From Actinobacteria bacterium HGW-Actinobacteria-6 (GTDB taxonomy: Bacteria; Actinomycetota; Coriobacteriia; Anaerosomatales; Anaerosomataceae), in assembly GCA_002841295.1 (NCBI GenBank), contig PHEU01000027.1:1-41025 (forward strand): a stretch of DNA of 41,025 bases, read 5' to 3'. Under the pieces are notes generated by a model that worked only from the letters and a program-made list of their open reading frames with translations, was not told the origin of the DNA and made no database searches. Each line of letters opens with the position of its first letter. The stretch's first letter is position 1. Positions 14,877 to 22,891 of this stretch are shown here, in pieces. A program made the position numbers and the translations under genes.

Positions 14877-15821
14877 CTAGTAGAACTCGATGCGCACATT
14901 ACTGATGCCCGCATCAAGCGTGATATCCCAGTAGTCCCCGCCGGCAAGGTCCGCCGTCTCGTAGACCTGCTTGCCGCCATCCTCGCCAACGGAGGTGAGT
15001 TCATCGGGTCGCACGATATTGCTCAATCCTTTGTCCACGCGCAGGCGAACCTGTTCGCCTCTCTTGATGCGCAGCGTGAATGTCGACACGCCAGTATCAA
15101 GGTTCACGGGAACGCCGCCTGAGGCCACAGACTCAGCGGCGCCGAGAATGACTGTCCCGCTGGAGACGCCGGCCTTCACTTCAAGCGCCGAAATCGTCAG
15201 GCTGCTCAAGTCCGCATCGATCTTGCTGACGCCGCCATCGATCGTGAGATCCCACGTGACAGTTCGATCGAGCTTCACGTCCAACGAGGCGTTGTCGCGG
15301 GGCGCGACCCAATGGCCCGAACCCATACCCACATTCACGTCTGCGCCGCGCGCCGATGACGTCACCTTGAACTCGGGGGTGAACGGACTGTCCCCGGAGA
15401 CGGAGACCAAATCGGAGCCGTCTTTCACCTTGAGCGTGCCAACGGCTCCGCTGACCCGCGCCTCGCCGGTGAGCACCGCCGGGTCATGCGGCCTAGACTC
15501 GCTGAACGCCTCATTCTGACCAGATGTCGTCATCGGCGTCACCACAAAAGGACCCCACGGACTCCAGTTCGAGTTGCCAGTCGGCATCATGAAGACACCG
15601 TACGCAAGGCCGGCGATCACGAGCAGGCTGGATAGAACTCGCAGCCATGTGTTGTCGGTGCCACGGCCGATGACGTCGATACCCGCGGCGATGAGCAGAA
15701 TCGGCCAGAGACTGGCGATATTCCACCAGACGCCCCATGGGATCACACCAAACGTATTTCCCAGGAAGATGAAACCGACTGCGATGATAGTCAGGCCCTC
15801 GGCAGCTCGCTTGATCTCCAT
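14877..15821 (-). CDS. LiaF/toastrack-like membrane protein
   Basis: The protein has 314 residues. ATG 15821 shares its A with the TGA stop of the upstream PspC gene (TGATG), and AAGGGGGTG precedes it. Residues about 1-95 contain LiaI/LiaF-type helices with the typical GWxxWPILLIAAGIDVIG-like segment. From about 120 onward a beta-helical, Gly/Ser/Val-rich domain with repeated short strands (LTIDGGVSKIDADLSS, VKAGVSSGTVILG, LDTGVSTFTLRIKRG, LDAGISNVRIEFY) resembles the DUF2154/DUF4097 'toastrack' fold of LiaF-like proteins. Such proteins pair with PspC proteins in sensing envelope stress. Here the PspC genes lie on both sides, supporting a joint complex in the membrane. Confidence 0.75.
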   Translation of the reverse strand: MEIKRAAEGLTIIAVGFIFLGNTFGVIPWGVWWNIASLWPILLIAAGIDVIGRGTDNTWLRVLSSLLVIAGLAYGVFMMPTGNSNWSPWGPFVVTPMTTSGQNEAFSESRPHDPAVLTGEARVSGAVGTLKVKDGSDLVSVSGDSPFTPEFKVTSSARGADVNVGMGSGHWVAPRDNASLDVKLDRTVTWDLTIDGGVSKIDADLSSLTISALEVKAGVSSGTVILGAAESVASGGVPVNLDTGVSTFTLRIKRGEQVRLRVDKGLSNIVRPDELTSVGEDGGKQVYETADLAGGDYWDITLDAGISNVRIEFY

Positions 15822-16372
15822 CAGCGGCGCACCCCCTTGATCAGTGCGCTCACGCCGACCGCGATGATCACGACGGGCCACAGGCGGACGAGGTCAATCT
15901 CGGGGAAGAACTGATTGGCGAGCAGCAGACCGCCCACGACGATAAGAGCCACGCCAAAGCCGACGCCGCCACCCCCGTGATGCTCACGCACCTCAGGCGA
16001 AGGCGGCGTCCATTCCGGAGCCGCAGGCATGACCGACGGCGGGTTCGCCGGCGCGGAAACGGTCTCAGGCGCGGGGACTACGTCCGGCGCCTTCGGAATC
16101 CCGTCTTCCCGGGGAGTCGATTCGTTCACATCAGTCACGGAAACCCCTCCTGTAAAGTTGACAGCAGCCGTAGCCGCTCCACCCACTGGCTCCTCGGGCA
16201 CGGCAATCGCCATGACGAGATAGGCGATCAGAACGCCGCCGTTGGTGACTATCCCCAGCAAGACCGCGCCAACTCGCACCAACGTGGGGTCCACTGCAAG
16301 GTACTCAGCGAGCCCGCCACACACGCCCGCGATCATTCGGTCGCTACGGCTCCTATACAGCTTCCGTTCCAT
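15821..16372 (-). CDS. PspC-domain protein with Pro-rich linker and C-terminal LiaI-like helices
   Basis: The protein has 183 residues. ATG 16372 follows AAGGAGGCGCCG and lies inside the 3' end of the CorC-like gene (20-base overlap). The N-terminal PspC domain (about 1-60) has KLYRSRSDRMIAGVCGGLA, EYLAVDPTLVRVG and VMAIAVPEEP. A long linker follows, rich in Pro, Ala, Val and Thr (about 62-140) and ending in HHGGGGVGFG. Two short hydrophobic helices at the C-terminus (VALIVVGGLLLANQFF and LWPVVIIAVGVSALI) resemble LiaI/DUF5668. This fuses the two element types that the neighbours carry separately. Operon context indicates envelope homeostasis. Confidence 0.85.
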   Translation of the reverse strand: MERKLYRSRSDRMIAGVCGGLAEYLAVDPTLVRVGAVLLGIVTNGGVLIAYLVMAIAVPEEPVGGAATAAVNFTGGVSVTDVNESTPREDGIPKAPDVVPAPETVSAPANPPSVMPAAPEWTPPSPEVREHHGGGGVGFGVALIVVGGLLLANQFFPEIDLVRLWPVVIIAVGVSALIKGVRR

Positions 16373-17690
16373 CGGCGCCTCCTTGATGCGTCTCACCGTC
16401 ACTCGATCGAATCACCCTGAGTCTCGCGATTCTGCGACGACGGACGGCCTCCACGCTTACCGTAAGCCGACCGTGGCGAACGACCTCGCCGGTCTCAGGT
16501 ATGTGCCCAAGCTCCATCAGGACCCATCCGGCGATGGTCTCGTATTCCTCGGACTCCGGCACATCGAGCCCGAGCATCTCTCTCGCCTCTTCAACGGAGA
16601 GCTGGCCGTCGACCACCCACTCGTTCGGGCCAAGCGTCGTGACGTATCGGCGCTCTTTGTCGAACTCATCGGCGACCTCGCCGATGATCTCCTCAACGAT
16701 ATCTTCGATGGTAACCAACCCGGCGGTTCCGCCGTACTCATCAACCACGACGGCCAGGTGGTTTCGCGCACGCTGCATATCGCTGAGCATCGCCAGGATC
16801 GGCTTGGTCTCGGGCACGAAGACTGCGGGCCGGGCGAACTCCATGACTGCCGCATCGACATTACCTGCCGAGGCAGGGCCGACGAGGTCCTTGAGTAGCA
16901 CTATGCCAACAACGGAGTCCGGGTCCTCATGGAACACCGGTAGCCGAGAGAACCCTGAGCGCTGGAACATCACGATCGCCTCGGCGACTGTTGCGGTGTC
17001 TTCGAGCATCGCGGCGTCGACCCTGGGCACCATGACCTCTTTGGCTACGGTGTCGCCGAGCTCGAAGATCTCGTGAATCATCCGCTTCTCTTCATCGAGG
17101 AGCGTGCCTTGCTCGGTGACGAGCAGCTTGATCTCTTCTTCTGTCACGCCCGGACGAACCGGCCCCGGCTTCACGCCGATCATTCGCGCGGCGGTATTCG
17201 TGGAATGCGACAGCAGCCAGATCAGCGGCGAGGTGATCTGCTGGAGGAGGGTTATGGGGCCAGCAACCGCCTTGGCGACACCCTCGGCGCGCTGCAAACC
17301 GAGACGCTTTGGCGCAAGTTCACCGAAGACAAGCGTGAAATACGAGATCACGACCGTCACGAGGAAGATGGACAGACCGCCAGAGATGTTCGAGACCCAG
17401 GTGAGGCCAAGACCCTGCAGCCACTTCGCCAGAGGCTGCGCGAGCGTTACTGCCGCAGTTGCCGAGGCGCCGAATCCCACGAGGGTGATTCCGACCTGAG
17501 TCGCCGCCAAGAATCGGGAGGGGTCACTCGTCAGCCGGAGAACCGCCTTCGCTTGAGCAGAGCCTTCCTCGGCCTCTGCCTTCAACACGGCGCGCCGTGC
17601 GCTGACCAACGCGATCTCGGCTGCGGCGAAGTAGCCGTTCAAGACGACGAGAACAACTACGAGGAATATCTCTCCAATATATGCATCCAT
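16353..17690 (-). CDS. CNNM/CorC-HlyC family transporter-associated protein
   Basis: The protein has 445 residues using ATG 17690; a TTG ten codons upstream is possible, but the ATG puts the first helix at its usual place. Domain order: a CNNM transmembrane domain (about 1-190) with FFxAAEIAL-type signature NGYFAAAEIALVSARRA and FGELAPKRLGLQ; two CBS domains (about 205-330) with EVMVPRVDAAMLE, SRLPVFHEDPDSVVGIV and VVVDEYGGTAGLVTIEDI; and a CorC_HlyC domain (about 345-430) with EWVVDGQLSVEEAREM. Members are linked to Mg/Co efflux and ion homeostasis. It is the first gene of the envelope cluster and overlaps the next gene by 20 bases. The divergent HEAT-like gene starts 143 bases away. Confidence 0.93.
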   Translation of the reverse strand: MDAYIGEIFLVVVLVVLNGYFAAAEIALVSARRAVLKAEAEEGSAQAKAVLRLTSDPSRFLAATQVGITLVGFGASATAAVTLAQPLAKWLQGLGLTWVSNISGGLSIFLVTVVISYFTLVFGELAPKRLGLQRAEGVAKAVAGPITLLQQITSPLIWLLSHSTNTAARMIGVKPGPVRPGVTEEEIKLLVTEQGTLLDEEKRMIHEIFELGDTVAKEVMVPRVDAAMLEDTATVAEAIVMFQRSGFSRLPVFHEDPDSVVGIVLLKDLVGPASAGNVDAAVMEFARPAVFVPETKPILAMLSDMQRARNHLAVVVDEYGGTAGLVTIEDIVEEIIGEVADEFDKERRYVTTLGPNEWVVDGQLSVEEAREMLGLDVPESEEYETIAGWVLMELGHIPETGEVVRHGRLTVSVEAVRRRRIARLRVIRSSDGETHQGGADGTEAV

Positions 17691-17833
17691 GCCGATAAGG
17701 TTACCGTAAAGCGCGTGCAAGAAACGATGTGTCCTGTTTCACCACGCCTAATACTCGGCATGGGTTTACGTAAGCTGCCTGTTGCCGGACAATTCACGGC
17801 GTCCGACGTGATGACTTGGGGGGTGACCGATCG

Positions 17834-19810
17834 GTGTCTGACGACCAACTCAAGCGCACAGTCGATACCGTCGTGCGCTCCCTGGCCACGGCCGCCAAGA
17901 CCCTGCGCCTCTACCCTCCCACCAGCCCGATCCCTCGTCAGACCGCAGACGCGGCTATCGAGGCACTCGGTTCGTTCTTCATCGACGAGCCGTCATTGCC
18001 ACTGGCTGTGGCCCGGGAAGGCTTCTCGTTCCACAGCGGAGTTGTGAACGCTCCAGGCTCGGCCGAACTGGGCGATCTGCTCACCCAGCATGGTATTGCC
18101 GAGATTGAGATTCTGCCGGGCGCCACCGTGGATGACCTCATCGCCTTCATCAGCATCGTGCTGAGGGACCCTATCACCGTTCGTAACGACGGCGGCATGG
18201 GTGCCGCTCTCGTGGCCTCCGGGGTCGCTAGTGTCCATGTGTCGGACGTGGCGCTGTCCGTGGCCGACCTAGCCGAACTCGACCAGGGCGACGACGTCGA
18301 CGAGTTTCTCCGGGAACTTGCCTCCGATCCCGAGAAGCTCGCTGTATGGCTGGCAACCGCAGCCAACGGCGATCCTGCAGCGCTCGCCGAGGGTCTGGCC
18401 GAGCTCCAGTCCGTCGTCGGATCGGCCGGACTCGACACCTTGGTCACGTCGCTGTCTGCAGCGTTCCTGAAGCAGCAGCCAGATGCCAAAGACGCGATCA
18501 TGGGGCTCTCGGCAAAGAACCAGGATCTTCGCGGGCTGATGGCGTCGGTCTTTGGATCGATCGGCTCTCCCGACATCGCCCAGTCGCTTGCGGGCGGACT
18601 CTTCGGGAAGAACGTACTCTCCATGTCGAACATGCTCGCCACACTGCCGATCGGTTCACGCGTCTCTGAGATTCTCGCCGAGGTCAAACCTATGCTCGCC
18701 GCCGCAGGGCACACTGCGCGTGAGATGGCGTATCTCGAGCACATGCTCGAACTGCGCGAGAAAGAGGGTCGCGAGGCTCCGATCATCGAACAGCGGCCCG
18801 ATTACGAGAAAGTGGCGCGCATCGTCGACGTGAAGCCGGAAGAGGTTCAGCAGGTTCGCAAAGAAGTCCAAACCTCGGTGTCGAAGATGAACGCGCGCAG
18901 CGTCACCACGATGCTGCAACTCCTCGACCAGCAGGAGGACTTCTCGCTGTACTGCAAGACGCTCGATGGTCTCGCTTCCACGGTACCGGCGCTCTTCGAG
19001 ATGCGGGACTTCGCGCTCGCCGACCAAGTGCTTGGCGAGCTGACCTCCCGCGAAGCACGTACCGACCAGGCATGGCCAGAGCTCACCGAGAAGATCCGCG
19101 CGGCAATTGCCAAGGCCACAGGCGCGCGCTCGATGGCTGCCCTGCTGTACGCGGTCGATGACGACGCAGCACTCATACCGGCCGCCAGAGATATCCTCCG
19201 ACACACGGGTAGCTCGGCTCAGACAGCCTTCCTGCACGAGGCCCTTGGCACACGCAACACAGAGATCCTCAACATCGCCGGTGAGGTGCTCGGCAGGCGC
19301 ATGCTCGACCTGCTGATCACCGAATTGCCGCATGTGGAGTGGTCGAGCATCGCGCCCATCGTCGAGCGTCTTGCCGCCGAGGGAGACCCTCGATCGAACC
19401 AGGCGATCGATGCCGTACTCCGGCGCCCGGACGACCAATCGCGCCAGGAGGCCGCCAAGGGACTGGCGAACACAGACACTCCTATGGCTATCCGACAGCT
19501 GGCGTCACTCGTACGCGATCCTAGCTTGGAAGTATCGCTCGTGGCGATTCGCTCGGCTGGCAGATCCGTCGCCCCCGGAGCAGTGACGATGCTTGGCGCC
19601 CACTTTGACGAACTCGACTGCGACAACAAGGACTTCACGGCCTGCCGGGAGATCATCAACGCGCTTACGTACTCGCCGCACCCGGATGCGACTGCTGTGC
19701 TCTCTCGGATTGCCGGACGCAAGGCTCTCATCAAGCGCGGCCATTTCGCGGAGATCAGCGACCTCGCACGTCACGCACTCACCACTCGAGAGAAGGAGGG
19801 TGAGCGCTGA
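17834..19810 (+). CDS. Helical repeat scaffold protein with N-terminal LYPP module (copy B)
   Basis: The protein has 658 residues with a GTG start at 17834; the extended Shine-Dalgarno GGGGGGTGA ends 7 bases before it. An upstream TTG at 17816 lies within that site and is unlikely. Residues about 5-110 match the module of copy A: TLRLYPPTSPIPRQTADAA and LPLAVAREGFSFHSGVV. The middle is Ala/Leu-rich helical, with a coiled-coil-like region near 330-365. The C-terminal part has HEAT-like pairs (LASLVRDPSLEVSLVAIRSAG). No membrane segment is present. It overlaps the HD-GYP gene by one base (TGATG), exactly as in copy A. It is more diverged than simple recent duplication would give. It is probably a partner or regulator of the phosphodiesterase. 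Confidence 0.82.
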   Translation: MSDDQLKRTVDTVVRSLATAAKTLRLYPPTSPIPRQTADAAIEALGSFFIDEPSLPLAVAREGFSFHSGVVNAPGSAELGDLLTQHGIAEIEILPGATVDDLIAFISIVLRDPITVRNDGGMGAALVASGVASVHVSDVALSVADLAELDQGDDVDEFLRELASDPEKLAVWLATAANGDPAALAEGLAELQSVVGSAGLDTLVTSLSAAFLKQQPDAKDAIMGLSAKNQDLRGLMASVFGSIGSPDIAQSLAGGLFGKNVLSMSNMLATLPIGSRVSEILAEVKPMLAAAGHTAREMAYLEHMLELREKEGREAPIIEQRPDYEKVARIVDVKPEEVQQVRKEVQTSVSKMNARSVTTMLQLLDQQEDFSLYCKTLDGLASTVPALFEMRDFALADQVLGELTSREARTDQAWPELTEKIRAAIAKATGARSMAALLYAVDDDAALIPAARDILRHTGSSAQTAFLHEALGTRNTEILNIAGEVLGRRMLDLLITELPHVEWSSIAPIVERLAAEGDPRSNQAIDAVLRRPDDQSRQEAAKGLANTDTPMAIRQLASLVRDPSLEVSLVAIRSAGRSVAPGAVTMLGAHFDELDCDNKDFTACREIINALTYSPHPDATAVLSRIAGRKALIKRGHFAEISDLARHALTTREKEGER

Positions 19811-21132
19811 TGGAAGACCGGATCGCGCTTGAGATGATCGGGGCACTGTCGGCAGCGCGCAAGGCGACGCACCTGTACCCTCCAGCGCACCCGAAGTACC
19901 GCGAAGCAGTGGCCGATCTCGTGAGCGCGGTACGTGAGTGCGTCGTTGAGGGCCCGTTCACACTCAACGTTCATCTCGGCCGGCTCTATCAAGGCAGCCG
20001 GGTACTCCCGTCGGACGCGCCGGGGGCGCATGCGATGGCAGAGGCGCTGGAAGCGCATCGCGTTGAAAGCATCACGCTTGAGCCGGACGCCTCGGAGCAC
20101 GACGCGATCACCCTCGTCGAAGTACTCGCGATGCGACCCTCTGCAACGCTCGAGGTGGCCGCCGAGCTGGCACGACGGGGTGCGAGCGCCATCACTATCG
20201 CTGAGTTCATCGATGAAGACGCTGTGGATGCCGAGGAGCGAGATCGTCTTCGCGAGCAGGACCGCGCGCTGTACAAGCGCTTGCTGAGCGTGTTGCGGAC
20301 GCTGACCGCCAAGATCCAAGAGACCGGTGAGCCCAATGTTGGCGAAGCCGGGGCGATCGTCGAAGGCATCCTTGCAAGGCTTATGGATGACGGCGCGGCA
20401 GTTCTCGGGCTCGCCACGATGAACAGCCAGAACGAATCGAACCTGTTCCACTCGATCAACACGATGATCTACGCGCTCATTCTTGGAAACGAGCTTGGCA
20501 TTCCCGAGGAGGGGCTCAGCTCGCTCGGCGTGGCCGCTCTGCTGCATGACATCGGCAAGGTCGCATTCGATATGAGCGACCCGATCCAGGCCGAGCAGGC
20601 GCGCTTCTTGCACCCTAAGGTTGGCGCCGACATCCTGTCCCGCCTACCCGAGCAGGATCGCACCCCGCTACTGGTGGCGTACGAGCACCACATGGCACCG
20701 AACGGCGCGGGCTTCCCGGAGCGCGAAGATGGCTACGTGACGCACCCATATAGCCGCATGGTTGCGATTGCCGATCGGTACGACCGTCTCACGACCGCCA
20801 AGCCCGAAGGGTTCGCTCTCACACCGGATCAGGCCGTCATCCAACTACTGCGCGACACAGCGAACCTGCTCGATCAAACGCTGACGCGCTTGTTCGTGAA
20901 GTCGCTCGGCGTCTTCCCTGTCGGCTGCATCGTCCGGCTAACAGACCACTCCGTTGGCGTTGTGTGTGCGTCCGGCGCAGATGCCCTGCACCCGCGTGTT
21001 CGCCTGATGTACGACGACGAGGGAATCGCACTGGAATCACCGCGCGAACTTGAGACAGCGGAAGTCGAAGTGGGCATCGTTGAGATTGTTAATCCCGATA
21101 GCCTCGCGGTGACCGTGTCGGATCATCTGTAG
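19810..21132 (+). CDS. HD-GYP-like phosphodiesterase with N-terminal LYPP module and degenerate GYP (copy B)
   Basis: The protein has 440 residues. The ATG at 19810 shares its A with the preceding TGA. Residues about 5-108 are the shared module with ATHLYPPAHPKYREAV. The HD domain spans about 205-350, with HD at 246-247 (LLHDIGKVAF), HP at 268-269, HH at 293-294 and AIADRYDRLTT at 319-329. The GYP motif reads GFP (301-303) in a loop MAPNGAGFPERED, and HHE is HHM. The metal-binding HD residues remain, so it may still be a phosphohydrolase, but c-di-GMP specificity is uncertain. A C-terminal beta-rich domain ends in VSDHL, like copy A. It is convergent with the 118-residue protein. Confidence 0.87.
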   Translation: MEDRIALEMIGALSAARKATHLYPPAHPKYREAVADLVSAVRECVVEGPFTLNVHLGRLYQGSRVLPSDAPGAHAMAEALEAHRVESITLEPDASEHDAITLVEVLAMRPSATLEVAAELARRGASAITIAEFIDEDAVDAEERDRLREQDRALYKRLLSVLRTLTAKIQETGEPNVGEAGAIVEGILARLMDDGAAVLGLATMNSQNESNLFHSINTMIYALILGNELGIPEEGLSSLGVAALLHDIGKVAFDMSDPIQAEQARFLHPKVGADILSRLPEQDRTPLLVAYEHHMAPNGAGFPEREDGYVTHPYSRMVAIADRYDRLTTAKPEGFALTPDQAVIQLLRDTANLLDQTLTRLFVKSLGVFPVGCIVRLTDHSVGVVCASGADALHPRVRLMYDDEGIALESPRELETAEVEVGIVEIVNPDSLAVTVSDHL

Positions 21133-21142
21133 CGTCTGCTAC
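21129..21142. other. Short hairpin covering both stop codons of a convergent pair
   Basis: GTAGC-GTCT-GCTAC places the plus-strand stop TAG (21130-21132) and the minus-strand stop CTA (21139-21141) in the two arms of a 5-bp inverted repeat. It is too short to call a terminator, but it may mark a compact bidirectional 3' end. Confidence 0.35.
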
Positions 21143-21495
21143 GCACCGACGTGTGGGTTGATCTTGTGCAGCACAAGCGCGATGAGTGCAAGCCTGCGCC
21201 CGCGATCCTGACAACTGTCGACAAACTCACAGATGGTCTCACGCATCTCTGGTGCTGGCTTGTATCGGATAAGCCCGCCCGCAATCGCGAGGACGCGCCC
21301 GTCAGCAAGTGCATCCACCTCAGGCGCGAGTTCCTCGACTCGCCTACCGAGACGCGAGGCAAGCCCCTCGATGTCGAGAACGGCATCTTGGTTCCGATGG
21401 AAGAAAACCAGTATGTCCCACGTCAACAGCGATCGGACATGTTTGTCCACGAACGCCATGACCGAGGGCCCGAGTACCCCTTCCAGGTCGTACAC
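21139..21495 (-). CDS. Small protein of unknown function
   Basis: The protein has 118 residues from GTG 21495, preceded by GAGGAAGGCGACGG; an in-frame extension to 21591 is Arg-rich and unlikely. The sequence is amphipathic and soluble. Helices around LLTWDILVFFHRN (about 23-35) and DIEGLASRLGRRVEELAPEVDALADGRVLAI (about 40-70) resemble a winged helix-turn-helix fold with a wing at IAGGLIRYKP. A C-terminal helix follows (ETICEFVDSCQDRGRRLALIALVLHKI). This suggests a small MarR/GntR-like or FaeA-like DNA- or protein-binding module, but no family is recognised. The region just upstream has coding-like stretches in other frames, so the true N-terminus could be longer if a frameshift is present. 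Confidence 0.65.
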   Translation of the reverse strand: MYDLEGVLGPSVMAFVDKHVRSLLTWDILVFFHRNQDAVLDIEGLASRLGRRVEELAPEVDALADGRVLAIAGGLIRYKPAPEMRETICEFVDSCQDRGRRLALIALVLHKINPHVGA

Positions 21496-21728
21496 CCGTC
21501 GCCTTCCTCGAAGTAGGACCACACCAGCCCCGAACAGGCAGCGTGCCAATCGCAAACACCTGCGGCGGCTGCCCATCCGCGTCGCACACAAACACTGACA
21601 TCCCTAGCGAGCACACGACGCAAGTGTAGCGCATGCCGCCGGAACTGCTACCAAATCAGAGTGGACGGTGCTCTCGTAGGGCCGGACGGATATTCCCAAT
21701 GATGAGCGGCTCGACCACCGGTAGGCTC

Positions 21729-22127
21729 TCAGACCTTCAATTCGCAGATACGCTGCATTCTGGCCGCGCGATAGAAGAGCAGCGCCGATATCATCATCGG
21801 ACCGATCAGGACTCCAGACATGACCCACCAAACGCCCGCTTCCCAGCCTGCGACAACGCCCCAGACAACTGCAACAACGGCGCCTGCAAACAGGAGCGCC
21901 GCCGCAAGGTTCTCGAAGAACCATCCTATTCCGAACACCAGAAGCGCGGCCGCCAAGTAGAGCAGTGCGTTCTGCGCGGCATCGCCGAAGCTTTGGTTCT
22001 GGTACCCGAAGTCCATGCCGAAAACGGCGGCTACCCAGAAGAGCCCCCCGGCAGCCACGAATATCCTCGCCGCGAGTCGCTCGAAGTTCATCTCCTCGGA
22101 CTTACAGACCTTGGCCATGAGTTCCAT
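21729..22127 (-). CDS. Multi-pass small membrane protein, unknown function
   Basis: The protein has 132 residues from ATG 22127 behind GGAAGGGGCAGTTGC. A short cytoplasmic leader with KVCKSEEMNFERLAAR is followed by about four membrane helices (IFVAAGGLFWVAAVFGM, ALLYLAAALLVFGIGWFF, LAAALLFAGAVVAVVWGVVA and VWWVMSGVLIGPMMISALLF) and a basic end. No motif for transport or catalysis is visible. It stands alone between the small soluble protein and the FNR-like reductase, with a 50-base gap to the latter. Confidence 0.75.
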   Translation of the reverse strand: MELMAKVCKSEEMNFERLAARIFVAAGGLFWVAAVFGMDFGYQNQSFGDAAQNALLYLAAALLVFGIGWFFENLAAALLFAGAVVAVVWGVVAGWEAGVWWVMSGVLIGPMMISALLFYRAARMQRICELKV

Positions 22128-22177
22128 GCAACTGCCCCTTCCGAACAATCGGCGACTCCGTTCAACTCGCCTACTAT

Positions 22178-22891
22178 CTACCCGTTCGGACCATATCCAG
22201 CAAACAGCTCGTAGGAAACACGCTCGGGCGGCAGCTCAAGATCACTCACGACCCGTTTCATCGCGTCGACCATCGGCGGAGGACCGGCTACGATCCAGTG
22301 CAGGGCACCGGGATCGCTCAAGTAACGTCGAATCATCTCGGCAGAGATGAAGCCCGACTCCCCCGTCCAAGCTGGACCGGCGTGATCGAGAGTATCTACG
22401 TAGACGAACCTTGGATTGGCCGAGGCGTACTTTCGGAACTCCGCGCCGTACGGGATGCAGCCCTCGTCCCGGTTGCCGTAGAAGAGGGCGACCTCGAGAG
22501 GCTTATCGTTGTGCATCACGTCTCTGATAATGCTGTGAGCCGGGGTGATTCCCACGCCCCCGGCAAGGAATCCGACAGCCGAGGCGCCCTCTGGCACGCC
22601 GAGCCGACCCTTTGGCCCACTGATGCGGACGGCATCGCCCACGCTGAGTGCCAGAAGCGTGTTCTTGAACACCGACCCGCTCAGGCGCGTCGTGAGCTCA
22701 ATCGCCGGATCATCAGGAGCGTCGGCATGCGAGAAGAACTTGGAGACAAGCCCGTCCTCGGTCTCAAGCGACAACGAGAAGAACTGACCGGGCGTAAATG
22801 AGTATCCGCTCGGCCGTGAGAACCTGAACGACCCGATTCCCTCTGCGCACGGCCAGAAGCCTAGGTAGGTTACGTCATAGTCAGGGGTCAT
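22178..22891 (-). CDS. Ferredoxin-NADP reductase-like FAD/NAD(P)-binding oxidoreductase
   Basis: The protein has 237 residues. ATG 22891 overlaps the stop of the GGDEF-EAL gene as ATGA. The N-terminal FAD-binding barrel has FTPGQFFSLSLE (the RxYS-type region is replaced by KFFSHADAPDD) and GPKGRLGVPEG. The NAD(P) domain has FLAGGVGITPAHSIIRDVM, VALFYGNRDEGCIPYG and WIVAGPPPMVDAMKRVV. This is the layout of ferredoxin reductase-type electron-transfer modules. No 2Fe-2S or cytochrome domain is fused. The last residues (YELFAGYGPNG) resemble the usual FxGY end. Electron donor and acceptor are unknown. Tight overlap with a c-di-GMP protein gene is unusual. Confidence 0.88.
   Translation of the reverse strand: MTPDYDVTYLGFWPCAEGIGSFRFSRPSGYSFTPGQFFSLSLETEDGLVSKFFSHADAPDDPAIELTTRLSGSVFKNTLLALSVGDAVRISGPKGRLGVPEGASAVGFLAGGVGITPAHSIIRDVMHNDKPLEVALFYGNRDEGCIPYGAEFRKYASANPRFVYVDTLDHAGPAWTGESGFISAEMIRRYLSDPGALHWIVAGPPPMVDAMKRVVSDLELPPERVSYELFAGYGPNG

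Noticed and set aside
18656-19438. Minus-strand frame over HEAT-like copy B
   Set aside because: It is antisense to a gene with a good start, motifs and a coupled neighbour; composition is unnatural.
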